Origin: CAWCDJ01 sp963794265
Lineage (GTDB): Bacteria > Acidobacteriota > Terriglobia > Bryobacterales > Bryobacteraceae
NCBI GenBank assembly: GCA_963794265.1
Contig: CAWCDJ010000003.1
Location: 1,302,001 to 1,366,000 of the forward strand
Length of the DNA: 64,000 bases
Reading direction: 5' to 3'
The notes beneath the pieces were generated by a model, which searched no databases, was not told the origin of the DNA, and worked only from the letters and a program-made list of their open reading frames with translations. Numbering within the stretch: the stretch's first letter is position 1; every line of letters begins with the position of its first letter. Below are positions 51,858 through 60,632 of this stretch, one piece after another. A program made the position numbers and the translations under genes.

Positions 51858-53471
51858 CTAAGGTTTGTCCTGGATGTACCGTGAGATTTCGAACCGCGGA
51901 CGGCTGTTGCGATCCGATATGACGTTCAGCACGTGCTTGGTGTAACCCGCCCGTTCGGCCAACTGGTTGAGCCGTTCGCGCACGCCGGGAAACTGTTCGC
52001 CTCCATCCGTGTGATCCACGAAAATCGTGTCCGGCTGCAGCATGAGAGAGTGGATTGCCGTACCCTCTTCGTCGGAGTTCGCGAGCAGCGCGAAGCTGAT
52101 GTCATTCAGCGGCATCTGCCCGTCTGAAAGCAGGCAAAGCGTTGCTGAATAGCCCCAGTCCACGGTAACAATATGATATCCATTTAAAGAATCGAGGTAA
52201 TCGAACAGGGGGTAAATAGCGTCAGTCCAGATTATTGTCGTGCCGTGTGTGACCAGGTCGGCATAGTAGTGGTTGATGACGAGCACATTGGACCCTAAGA
52301 TTGCCACAAAAGCAGCCGTTAGCGCCCGATTGCCGGGTCTTCCGAGGTGCACTGAGACCTCCGCGACTGCAATGGCTATCAGGAAATGCGGAAACGGCCA
52401 GAGCAAGATCACATGATGCAGAGTGGCTCCCGTGTTCGGGAGGACCACCATCTGGCCCCAAGCGACTGCCAGGTAAACCAGTGCGAATAGAGCAGCCCGC
52501 TTAGCGGGAGTGAACCACAGCCACGGGATGAGGCAGCAGGAAGCCAGGAAGGCGTAGAGCATCCAGTTCGCGCGCGCGCTGCCCGTGAGTCGATTCAGAT
52601 TCACCGAGACCCTATTCACGAGTCCGGCCGCCGGCAGCACGGTCTCGGGCTGGAGATCCTCAGTCAACCAGCCGAACATCACGGAGCTATCTATGGTTCT
52701 GCGCGCCACCAGGAGTTTCTGCGAGAAGGGTGCGGCACCAGACATTACGCTACCCGTGTGAAGCGTGGCTCCACGGGTTATGACGTTGTAATAGATCAGG
52801 GGAGAGGCGCCGAGACAAAATGAAATGGCAGCGGCACCCACGCGAGCGGGCGAAACCAGCGCCAGAAGTCGTTTCGGGAAGACCACGATCGCGGCAGTGC
52901 CGAGTCCGCCCAGCATCCAGACGAAGAGCGCCTTGTGCCAGAGTGCGATTCCAAATAGAAAGAACGCAAGAATCAGATATCCCGCGGCGTGTGTCTCGTC
53001 GAATCGCAGCAGCAGAAGGATTCCGGCGAGCAGGAAGAGATGCAGGAGCACGATCGGGCCGAAATCGTAGCAGGTTGCTAGGAGGAAACTGGCGTCGGTT
53101 GCCAGGAGGAGCGCGCCGGTGATTGCCGCGCGCCGTCCACTGACGCGATCGAGGATGCAGAAGAACAGCCAAACGGATCCCGCGCCCGCAAGCAACAGGG
53201 GCAAACGGAGCACGAACGGAGTTACTTCAAGATACTTGAGTATCGGCAGGTATAGCCAGGTTTTGAGCGTACCCAGGTACTGGAGAACCATGATCGGGAC
53301 GCGGTGGCCGAACAGGTTGACTTGAAACGCTGGGGCCGAGCAAGTATAGAAACATGCCAGCTCGGAGCTGGCGTCGTAGTGCAAGCCCGCCTTTCTGATA
53401 AAGGCGAGTCCCATCACCACGAAGATCAGCGGGATCAAGACCACGAGCCAGATGCGATCACGCGTTAGCAA
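51858..53471 (-). CDS. multipass membrane glycosyltransferase (GT39/ArnT-like)
   Basis: 537 residues with about 10-12 hydrophobic segments and a soluble C-terminal domain (after about 410). Its first loop (H-Y-D-A-S-S-E-L-A-C-F) recalls the acidic catalytic loop of GT-C enzymes, but I cannot align it fully, so a GT39-like role is inferred. It probably uses the lipid-linked sugar made by the neighbouring fused transferase. TTG start at 53471, with GGAAGGAAG about 12 nt upstream. GC is low (one line 40%). Confidence 0.6.
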   Translation of the reverse strand: MLTRDRIWLVVLIPLIFVVMGLAFIRKAGLHYDASSELACFYTCSAPAFQVNLFGHRVPIMVLQYLGTLKTWLYLPILKYLEVTPFVLRLPLLLAGAGSVWLFFCILDRVSGRRAAITGALLLATDASFLLATCYDFGPIVLLHLFLLAGILLLLRFDETHAAGYLILAFFLFGIALWHKALFVWMLGGLGTAAIVVFPKRLLALVSPARVGAAAISFCLGASPLIYYNVITRGATLHTGSVMSGAAPFSQKLLVARRTIDSSVMFGWLTEDLQPETVLPAAGLVNRVSVNLNRLTGSARANWMLYAFLASCCLIPWLWFTPAKRAALFALVYLAVAWGQMVVLPNTGATLHHVILLWPFPHFLIAIAVAEVSVHLGRPGNRALTAAFVAILGSNVLVINHYYADLVTHGTTIIWTDAIYPLFDYLDSLNGYHIVTVDWGYSATLCLLSDGQMPLNDISFALLANSDEEGTAIHSLMLQPDTIFVDHTDGGEQFPGVRERLNQLAERAGYTKHVLNVISDRNSRPRFEISRYIQDKP

Positions 53472-53531
53472 ACGAAATTAGCTTCCTTCCTGGCCGAGCC
53501 CGCGGGTGCGCGCACGGCATTGACGAGTTAT

Positions 53532-53556
53532 TGCAAATGTGTGGCCGGTATTTGCA
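53532..53556. promoter_or_regulatory. inverted repeat upstream of the glycosyltransferase pair
   Basis: TGCAAAT-N11-ATTTGCA, perfect 7-bp arms, 61-85 nt before the TTG start at 53471. It could be an operator or a hairpin. The rest of 53472-53707 shows no gene. Confidence 0.35.
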
Positions 53557-53707
53557 CGCGCAACTCCAATGTTGTCCTCATCCGCGGCCAGAAATCGGAT
53601 TCTAAGGCCGCAATAGCGTGTCTATTGGCTACACCGTCCGCGAAGAACCCTGCATCATAACACAGACGGGCGTCCTGGTACGGCTCGCGTGGCTCCGACC
53701 TGCGTGT

Positions 53708-55240
53708 CTAACGGGACTCCTCGGGCAAAGCCCAGGCGAACATCACGCCTCCGGAACTCGTGACTACGTATTGGCGGCCGTCCAGCTCATAGGTGATGGG
53801 GGAACTTTGCATGGTGGCGCCCGCGCCGGCGTGCCAGAGCGTCTCGCCATCGGCGGTGCGCAGGGCGAGGACGTTGCCGTGGCTGTCGCCGGTGAACGTA
53901 AGTCCGGAATCGGTGGTGAGCACCCCGGCGCCCGAACCGCCGGGCCCTAAGTCGTGGCTCCAGCGGATTGTGCCGGTCTGATAATCGATGGCTTCGAGCA
54001 CGCCTTTGCCCCAGACGCCGTAGTCGGCGCCGGCCCAGCCGAAATTGCCGTCAGCGGGTTTCGCAAAATAGATTCCGTAGCTCGGGTGAGCGTCAACCAC
54101 AAAGAGACCGGTCGTGGGGTCGAAGCTTGGGGAGCGATAGTTGGTAAGACCGCCCTCGTCGGGCGCGATGAGACGGCCGTCGGGAGCCGGCTCCTTGTCG
54201 GGATTGGGAATAGGCCGGCCCCTCTTGTCGATCCCCAGGCTCCAGTTCACCGGTCCGAAGGTGGTGGTGAGCAGGCTCTGTCCATTGGTGCGGTCGAGTA
54301 CAAAGAAGTAGCCGTTGCGGGAGGTCTGCATCAGTAACTTCCGGGGCTTGCCGGCGAAGTTTGCGTCGGCCAGGACGGGAATCTCGACGGCGTCCCAGTC
54401 GTGGGTATCGTGCGGCGAGGGTTGAAATGCCCAGGCGAGTTTGCCGGTATCGGGATTGAGCGCCACGATGCTGCAGGTATAGGGATCGTCGCCCGGCCGC
54501 GTCTTGCCGGTCAGCACAGGGGTAGGATTGCCGGTCCCCCAATAAATGAGGTTCAGGCCGGGATCGTAAGTGCCGGTCATCCAGGTCATGCCCCCGGTGG
54601 AAGCGTCGGGCGTGCCTGCGGGCGGAGTGGCGTCCCAACGCCACTGTGTCTTGCCGGTTTCGGGATCGATCGACTTCAGGAATCCGGTGAGGTTATCGAA
54701 ATCGCCGGAAACGCCGACGATCACGTGATCGCGCACGATCAGCGGCGACATGGTCGTCCAGTAGCCCTTCGCCGAATCCGCCACGGCGATGTTCCATCGC
54801 ACCTTGCCGTCGCTCGCGTCGAGCGAGACGAGGTGCGCGTCGGGGGTGAGGAAGAACAGCCAGTCCTTATACATCGACACGCCGCGAGAACCGATGTGGA
54901 ATCCTTTGTTGGCTGGGTACTTGTAGTGCCAGATCTGATGGCCGGAGCGGGCGTCCACAGCCCAGACGTTGTCGGGCACGGTGATGTAGAGGACTCCGTC
55001 GACCAGCAGCGGCGAGCACTTCAATTGGGCGGTCTGCCCGGTTTGGAACGCCCAGGCCAGGCCCAGATCGCCGACGTTCCCCGGCTTGATTTGATCGAGC
55101 CCGCTATGGCGCCGGCCGGAATAGTCGCCATGATATCCGGGCCACGCGGATGCGGGCGGGTTCAGAAGGGTGGCGGGGTCCACGCCCTGCGCGAAGAGGC
55201 GATACGAAAACGCAAGGGCAAAGAGAGTAAGAAGCTTCAT
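53708..55240 (-). CDS. exported PQQ-dependent dehydrogenase, copy 1
   Basis: 510 residues with a Sec signal (1-18). Eight-bladed propeller with repeated W-motifs (A-x-D-x-x-T/S-G-x-x-x-W), the T-Y-D-P-G-L-N-L segment and S-P-H-D-T-H-D-W-D. It oxidises alcohols or sugars in the periplasm and donates electrons to a cytochrome. No adjacent-cysteine pair is present. In A-L-N-P-D-T-G an Asn occupies what may be the usual catalytic Asp position. The cytochrome gene lies 18 nt upstream in the same unit. Confidence 0.88.
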   Translation of the reverse strand: MKLLTLFALAFSYRLFAQGVDPATLLNPPASAWPGYHGDYSGRRHSGLDQIKPGNVGDLGLAWAFQTGQTAQLKCSPLLVDGVLYITVPDNVWAVDARSGHQIWHYKYPANKGFHIGSRGVSMYKDWLFFLTPDAHLVSLDASDGKVRWNIAVADSAKGYWTTMSPLIVRDHVIVGVSGDFDNLTGFLKSIDPETGKTQWRWDATPPAGTPDASTGGMTWMTGTYDPGLNLIYWGTGNPTPVLTGKTRPGDDPYTCSIVALNPDTGKLAWAFQPSPHDTHDWDAVEIPVLADANFAGKPRKLLMQTSRNGYFFVLDRTNGQSLLTTTFGPVNWSLGIDKRGRPIPNPDKEPAPDGRLIAPDEGGLTNYRSPSFDPTTGLFVVDAHPSYGIYFAKPADGNFGWAGADYGVWGKGVLEAIDYQTGTIRWSHDLGPGGSGAGVLTTDSGLTFTGDSHGNVLALRTADGETLWHAGAGATMQSSPITYELDGRQYVVTSSGGVMFAWALPEESR

Positions 55241-55258
55241 AGGATGTGCCTGACTAAC

Positions 55259-56032
55259 TCAGCGCAGGCTCTGAAGATACGCCATGAGGTTATGAATGTC
55301 CCGGTCGGTGTACTTCGCCAGCAGGTCCGCATGAGCCTCGGCGGGTGCGTCGATCGTATATTTGACGGAAGCGGTGCGCCAGGAACGATAGCGGCCGGAA
55401 GAGTCGCGCATCGCAACCGTGAACTCGTCGAGATAGGCCAGTTCCCCCGCGAGACTCTGGCCGGAGGGCAGCACGACGATGACTTTGGATTTGGCTCCTC
55501 TGGGATACAACATGCGCTGTTCGAGTCTGAGCCCCTGGTATCGAGCGGCGATGCCTGCCAGGTCGCCCGTGGGCGAGTGACAGGAGGCACACCCGCCGGC
55601 GCCGTTGAAATATTCTTTGCCGGCATCCACGCTTCCGGTTTGCAGATCCTCGGGATCGACCCCTCGGCGGCCGCCCTTCTGGGATTCGGCCTTCACCTTC
55701 TGAGAATGGATGAACGCGACGAGCGCGGAGATTTCGGAATCCGGCAGATTGAAGCGGGGCATGCCGTGTTCCGGCCGGCCTTCGCGGATCACCGGTGCGA
55801 TTTTGTCACCGCCAGCGTCATCGGCCACCAGTTTGGAACGGGTGAGGTCCGGCCCTTGCTCGCCGCCGCCGGCATCGCGGCCGTGGCAGAAGCTGCACTC
55901 CTCGAGAAAGAGGGACCCGCCCTGTCCGACCCCTGCGGCCAGGGGCGTTTGAGCGGAGACTAGCGAGACGCTCGCAAAGAACGCCACGCAAATCGACATC
56001 GGGGAAAACCAACGGTCAAGAAGAAAAGACAT
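55259..56032 (-). CDS. exported dihaem cytochrome c of the PQQ pair, copy 1
   Basis: About 257 residues from M-S-F-L-L-D-R-W (56032 chosen; 55999 and 56098 are also possible). A signal region, then C-S-F-C-H and C-A-S-C-H haem motifs. After the second haem is a domain of about 90 residues with L-D-E-F-T-V-A-M-R-D and Y-T-D-R-D-I-H-N-L, shared with the cytochrome of the second pair. It probably accepts electrons from the adjacent PQQ dehydrogenase. Confidence 0.82.
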   Translation of the reverse strand: MSFLLDRWFSPMSICVAFFASVSLVSAQTPLAAGVGQGGSLFLEECSFCHGRDAGGGEQGPDLTRSKLVADDAGGDKIAPVIREGRPEHGMPRFNLPDSEISALVAFIHSQKVKAESQKGGRRGVDPEDLQTGSVDAGKEYFNGAGGCASCHSPTGDLAGIAARYQGLRLEQRMLYPRGAKSKVIVVLPSGQSLAGELAYLDEFTVAMRDSSGRYRSWRTASVKYTIDAPAEAHADLLAKYTDRDIHNLMAYLQSLR

Positions 56033-56183
56033 CACAAGAGCCGCCCAGAATTCCGGAGAGAGTCGAGTGCCAATGGCTAAGGAGTATATCACCTCCATGG
56101 CGGGGAGGGCCGCAAAACCCCGGCATGAAACCAGCGATTCTGCCGGCTGAGCGGCGCGTTTCCTCCCCGCGCCGCTCCGGAAT

Positions 56184-56432
56184 TCACCTGCGCCTTCCGC
56201 CCGCCTCAATTCCTGCGTGCACTTCCTGGATGGCGACCCTGACAGCCTCCATCGCCTTCACGCGGTGGCCGCCCTTGTCGGGGGCGGCCTTTCGCAATTC
56301 GGCCTCTGCCTGCCTCAACAGGTTCTCCGCCTCTACCATGTGTGGCTGAGCCGCACCGGCGGATCCGGCGACGGCCGCCGCGATACCGGCAACGGCCAAC
56401 AACTGCTGCATGTTCTCTCTACGTGTCGTCAT
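56184..56432 (-). CDS. small exported helical-hairpin protein (SmbP-like)
   Basis: 82 residues from M-T-T-R-R-E-N-M-Q, with an AAGGAC Shine-Dalgarno. A Sec signal ends at A-G-A-A-Q; the mature part is an acidic, alanine-rich helical hairpin (A-E-N-L-L-R-Q-A-E-A-E-L-R-K) with few histidines. It resembles small metal-binding SmbP-type periplasmic proteins in size and shape, but the histidine content is lower. It sits between the two PQQ/cytochrome pairs. Confidence 0.55.
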   Translation of the reverse strand: MTTRRENMQQLLAVAGIAAAVAGSAGAAQPHMVEAENLLRQAEAELRKAAPDKGGHRVKAMEAVRVAIQEVHAGIEAGGRRR

Positions 56433-56543
56433 GACCGTCCTTTCGCTTGAACTTGAGAATAACCAGGAGGAATATCCGCTCCCATCGGGTTTGACCCACA
56501 CTACCGTTCGACCATTCTAAACCCGAAACCGGCGCGCTGCCAG

Positions 56544-58118
56544 CTACCGGAGCATCGCAAAGCCGAATAGCGTGTCCCCTGCCGCCACTACAAGGTACTG
56601 TGTGCCATCGAGCTCGTAAGTAATCGGACCGTTGGTCACGGAATTGCCGAGATTCGCGTGCCACAGCGGGTTGCCGGTGGCAGGGTCGAGCGCAACCAGA
56701 TTCCCGGAGCCGTCTCCGGCGAAAAGTAGCCTGCCCGCGGTCGATAACAGGCCGGATCGGCCGCCGTCTTCCCACTTATGGGTCCAGCGAATCTTGCCGG
56801 TCTTGTAGTCGATGGCCTGGATCATCGATTCACCCCAGCCGCCGCGATCATTGCCGCCCCAGCCCTCCGGTTTGTCGCTCGGATCGTAGATGTAATAGAC
56901 GCTGAACGCGCGTGAGGCGCTAACATAGAACAAGCCGGTATCCGGATCGTAAGTCGGCGGCGGCCAGTTAGTGGCGCCACCCTGGTTCGGGCTCACCAGG
57001 GCGCCGTCGAGCTGGGGCTGCTTGGCCGGATTCGGAATGGGCGAGCCCTTCGCATCAACGCCTTTCGACCAGTTCAGCTTGACGAACTCCGAAGTTACGA
57101 TATTCTTCCCGGTAGCGCGGTCCAGGACGAAGAAGTAGCCGTTGCGGCTGGCCTGTGCGACCAGCTTGCGCTTCTGGCCATGGATCTCGCCATCGAAGAG
57201 CACCGGCGTTTGGGTGGCGTCCCAATCGTGCGTATCGTGCGGCGACGACTGGAAGTACCACTGCATCTTCCCGGTGTCCGGATTGAGAGCGACAATCGAG
57301 GCGGTGAACAGATTCGCGCCGGGGCGCGCCTTGCCGGCGATTACGGGCTGCGGATTGCCGGTGGGCACGTACAGCATATTCAGGCCGGGGTCGTAGGTCG
57401 GAGTGAGCCACGTCATTCCGCCGCCGTGCTTCATGGCCTCTTCGCTCGGCCAGCTTTCCGAACCAGGGTCGCCCATCTTCTGCGGCACGGTGTACCAGCG
57501 CCATTGCCGGGCGCCCGTCTCGGGGTCGTGCGATTCAAGGTAGCCGGGGCGGTCGAGATCGTCGCCGCTCACACCGGTGATGATGTGATTCCTGACGACC
57601 AGCGGCGCCATCGAGGCGAAGTAATACTGGTCGACATCGCAGACCGGCCGGTGCCAGCGCTCTTTGCCGTCCCTCAAATCGAGCGACACCAGGTTGCAGT
57701 CGGGCGTTTCGAAGTACAGCCAGTCGCCATAGACACCGACGCCGCGGTTGCCGATGTGGTCGCCGCCGCGGGATGTCCAGTGGTAGTGCCACACTTCACG
57801 GCCGGTGCGCGCGTCAATCGCCCATGCGTGGTCCGGCATGGTGAAATAGAGGACGCCGTTCACCTGGACGGGGGTCGCGGAAATGCGGCCTCCAAAGCCG
57901 CCGCCCGGCGCGCCGTTTGCCCGGTAGACCCACGCCAGAGACAAGGATTTGATATTCGACTGGTTGATCTCGGACAGCGTGCTGTAGCGGCGGCCGGAGT
58001 AATCGCCGTTGTAAGTGGGCCAGGTGTCGGTGGGCGGTGCTCCCAGTTTGGCGGGGTCGAGACCGCCCTGGGCCAGCAGGGTCGCGCCGGCAAAGAAGAA
58101 GGCCGCGAGGGTTTTCAT
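56544..58118 (-). CDS. exported PQQ-dependent dehydrogenase, copy 2
   Basis: 524 residues with a Sec signal (1-17). Same propeller layout as copy 1, with S-P-H-D-T-H-D-W-D-A-T-Q, T-Y-D-P-G-L-N-M and A-L-N-P-D-T-G. The region W-H-R-P-V-C-D-V-D is specific to this copy. The substrate is unknown; similarity to copy 1 suggests an old duplication of the pair. It overlaps the end of the tri-haem cytochrome gene by 4 nt. Confidence 0.88.
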   Translation of the reverse strand: MKTLAAFFFAGATLLAQGGLDPAKLGAPPTDTWPTYNGDYSGRRYSTLSEINQSNIKSLSLAWVYRANGAPGGGFGGRISATPVQVNGVLYFTMPDHAWAIDARTGREVWHYHWTSRGGDHIGNRGVGVYGDWLYFETPDCNLVSLDLRDGKERWHRPVCDVDQYYFASMAPLVVRNHIITGVSGDDLDRPGYLESHDPETGARQWRWYTVPQKMGDPGSESWPSEEAMKHGGGMTWLTPTYDPGLNMLYVPTGNPQPVIAGKARPGANLFTASIVALNPDTGKMQWYFQSSPHDTHDWDATQTPVLFDGEIHGQKRKLVAQASRNGYFFVLDRATGKNIVTSEFVKLNWSKGVDAKGSPIPNPAKQPQLDGALVSPNQGGATNWPPPTYDPDTGLFYVSASRAFSVYYIYDPSDKPEGWGGNDRGGWGESMIQAIDYKTGKIRWTHKWEDGGRSGLLSTAGRLLFAGDGSGNLVALDPATGNPLWHANLGNSVTNGPITYELDGTQYLVVAAGDTLFGFAMLR

Positions 58119-59140
58119 TTCAGGGTCTCCAGGTAGGCGACGATGTCGTGAATGTTCTTATCGGTGTAGCGGTCGAGAAGTTCGTGATGTGCCTGAGCGG
58201 GATCCTTCGTGACGACTTTCAGAGCGGGGCTGCGCTCGAAGGAGCGATACTCGCCCGAGGCATCCCGAAGCGCGACGTTGAAGTCGTCGAGGTGTACGAG
58301 GGCGCCGGTGACGGACGCGCCGGAGGGCTCCGTAACCGTGACGGTCACCGGGATTCTGGCCGCACCGCTGCGGCCTCGGCCGCCGGGGAACAGGAAACTC
58401 TGCTGCAACGCGGGCGGATCCAGCCTCGATGCGATGTGAGCGAGATCGCCGGTGGGTGAGTGGCAGGTGGAGCACCGGCCTTCGCCGTTGAAATAGGCCG
58501 CTCCCGAAGCCGGGTCGCCGGTCAGCACATTTTGTATCTGGAGCGCGGCGCGCAGCGTGTCGTAGACCTCCTTGTGAATAGTGTGGGAGAGGTCGACGAT
58601 TTGCGCCTCGGTGAGTTGGCCGGCAGGCGTGGTCTGGGTGGGGTGGCCCTTCCTGAGAAACGGGCCGAGCGTGCTGCCGTAGCGGTCGTGGAGCACGATT
58701 TCGGAGCGGATGAGGTCGGCGCCCCGGTCGGTTCCGCGAGCATGAGGGCCGTGGCAGGTGATGCACTCGGCCGCGTAGACCTTCCGGCCGCGGTTGGCGG
58801 CTGCCTCGTCGATGACCTGTTTATCCGCGGGGCCGGGGGAAAACGCCGCGCCGCGCCCGCGTCCCCCACTCCGCCCGCCGGGCGACGAGGGACCGTACTG
58901 CGCCGCCAGGTAATTCAGGATGAGCGAAAATTCCTCGTCGGTGCCTTTGGCGCCACGGGCGATCATCGAAGTGATGCTCTCTTGCCACTTGGCCCGCGTG
59001 CGCCTTTGCGAGGTGACGGTCTCTACCGAGTGGCACGCGCCGCAGACCCTCAGAAACGCATCTCTCGCTCCCGGCGGCGTTTGCCCATAGGCCGCCCATG
59101 GGCCCAGCAGCAGCATGGCCGCACTGATGCCAAATCGCAT
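58115..59140 (-). CDS. exported trihaem cytochrome c of the PQQ pair, copy 2
   Basis: 341 residues from M-R-F-G-I-S-A-A-M, with a GAGGGGA Shine-Dalgarno. A Sec signal and three haem motifs: C-G-A-C-H, C-I-T-C-H and C-S-T-C-H. A glycine/arginine-rich linker (about 95-110) separates the first haem domain. The C-terminal domain after the third haem (L-D-D-F-N-V-A-L-R-D, Y-T-D-K-N-I-H-D-I) matches that of copy 1. It accepts electrons from the dehydrogenase, which it precedes. Confidence 0.87.
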   Translation of the reverse strand: MRFGISAAMLLLGPWAAYGQTPPGARDAFLRVCGACHSVETVTSQRRTRAKWQESITSMIARGAKGTDEEFSLILNYLAAQYGPSSPGGRSGGRGRGAAFSPGPADKQVIDEAAANRGRKVYAAECITCHGPHARGTDRGADLIRSEIVLHDRYGSTLGPFLRKGHPTQTTPAGQLTEAQIVDLSHTIHKEVYDTLRAALQIQNVLTGDPASGAAYFNGEGRCSTCHSPTGDLAHIASRLDPPALQQSFLFPGGRGRSGAARIPVTVTVTEPSGASVTGALVHLDDFNVALRDASGEYRSFERSPALKVVTKDPAQAHHELLDRYTDKNIHDIVAYLETLK

Positions 59141-59326
59141 TCCGATTCCCCTCTCATCAGGCCGGGGTCGCCGGCTACTGGACAAGTGTACAACGGGTGC
59201 GGCCGGCACTCCGAGGCTTCGGACGGGAAAGCGCTGCCGGCTCACTTGGACCGGGGAGGCCATCGGACGGCTGGTATCGACCCATGGCGAAACAGAGGAA
59301 AACCCCTGAGGGCCGGCGAACGGTTA

Positions 59327-59332
59327 TATAAT
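59327..59332 (+). promoter_or_regulatory. TATAAT upstream of the DgoD-like operon
   Basis: A perfect -10 consensus 67 nt before the ATG, without a recognisable -35. The 259-nt gap 59141-59399 holds no gene that I can see. Confidence 0.35.
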
Positions 59333-59387
59333 CGGTCCTTCAATAAGAATGCAGGCGCCACGAGTACGGCGGCCAAGCTGAAATGAG

Positions 59388-59393
59388 TGTAAT
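59388..59393 (+). promoter_or_regulatory. -10-like hexamer of the DgoD-like gene
   Basis: TGTAAT ends 6 nt before the ATG at 59400. Either this or the TATAAT further up could be the promoter. Confidence 0.35.
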
Positions 59394-59399
59394 GAAAAT

Positions 59400-60620
59400 A
59401 TGAACAGGCGAGACTTCTTATCAGGTACAGCGGCCGGCCTCCCGCTCCAGGTCGCCGCCATGGCGCAGACGCCACCGCCCAGGTATACAGGTAAGCCGGA
59501 GTTGAAGATCACCGACGTGCAACCGTTTCTGGTGCACGCAGGGCGCAACTACGTGTATGTGAAAGTGTCGACCGATCAGGGCATCCACGGGTGGGGCGAA
59601 GCGTACTCGGCGGGACCCGACGAGGCCACCGTGGCCAACATCCGGGATTTCAAAGAGTGGCTGGTCGGCAAGGATCCCCGCAATGTCGAATACCTGTGGG
59701 CCACCATGTACAACTTCACAAGGTTTCCGGGCGGACTGGTGGTCAATTCCGCAATCAGCGGCATCGAGCATGCGCTGTGGGATATCGCGGGCAAAGCCGC
59801 GGGACTTCCGGTCTATATGCTGCTGGGCGGCAAGTGCCGCAACAAGATCCGCGTTTACCAGGCGGCCAACTCGCCCGAACAGGCGCACCGGCTGATTGCG
59901 AAATACGGGTACACAGCCTTGAAGGCGACGCTGGGGCTTCCCGACACCACGCCGGAGAGCGCCAGCATCCGCGCATTCGGCGAAAGGGCCGAGGCCATGC
60001 GCAAGGCCGTGGGACCGAATGTAGACCTGTGCTTTGATGCGCACGCCAGAATCTGGGCGCCGTACCTGGCTTACCAGCTTGCCGAGGCTCTCAAGCCCGT
60101 GGGACCGCTGTTCCTCGAGGAGGCCATACGGCCCGAGAACATGGATTCCATGGCCGAGCTGCGAAAGCGGGTCCAGATTCCCATCGCCACGGGCGAAGAG
60201 TTGTACACGAAGTATCAGTTCCACCAACTGATGACGCTGGGGGGCGCGGACATCATCCAGCCGGATATCTGCCTGGCCGGAGGGATGCTGGAAGAGAAGA
60301 AGATCGCCGCCATCGCCGAGGCGCATTACGTAGAAGTGGCGCCGCACAACCCGTTAAGTCCGCTGGCCACGCTGGTGAACATCCACTTCGCGGCCAGCAC
60401 ACCGAACTTCCTAATTTTGGAATACCATCCGGATGACGAGTCGCCGCGCAAAGACCTCGTGCAGGGCGACACCATCGTAGCCAAGGACGGATACCTGTCG
60501 ATTCCCGACAAGCCCGGCTGGGGCTACGAAATGAACGAGGAGGCGTTCAAACACATGCCGCCCAAGCCATGGCACCGGCCGTTTTCGTTCCGGGCCGACG
60601 GCGCGCCGGACTTCGTCTGA
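59400..60620 (+). CDS. galactonate-dehydratase-like (DgoD group) enolase superfamily enzyme
   Basis: 406 residues with a Tat-like signal (M-N-R-R-D-F-L-S-G-T). Enolase-superfamily barrel with metal ligands in C-F-D-A-H-A-R, F-L-E-E-A and T-G-E-E-L, and the D-I-I-Q-P-D-I-C-L-A-G-G and A-P-H-N-P-L-S-P histidine motifs of DgoD. It dehydrates an aldonate. It begins a four-gene operon with DUF362 and MFS genes; the gap to the next gene is 12 nt. Confidence 0.88.
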   Translation: MNRRDFLSGTAAGLPLQVAAMAQTPPPRYTGKPELKITDVQPFLVHAGRNYVYVKVSTDQGIHGWGEAYSAGPDEATVANIRDFKEWLVGKDPRNVEYLWATMYNFTRFPGGLVVNSAISGIEHALWDIAGKAAGLPVYMLLGGKCRNKIRVYQAANSPEQAHRLIAKYGYTALKATLGLPDTTPESASIRAFGERAEAMRKAVGPNVDLCFDAHARIWAPYLAYQLAEALKPVGPLFLEEAIRPENMDSMAELRKRVQIPIATGEELYTKYQFHQLMTLGGADIIQPDICLAGGMLEEKKIAAIAEAHYVEVAPHNPLSPLATLVNIHFAASTPNFLILEYHPDDESPRKDLVQGDTIVAKDGYLSIPDKPGWGYEMNEEAFKHMPPKPWHRPFSFRADGAPDFV

Positions 60621-60632
60621 AGGAGGGCCCAC

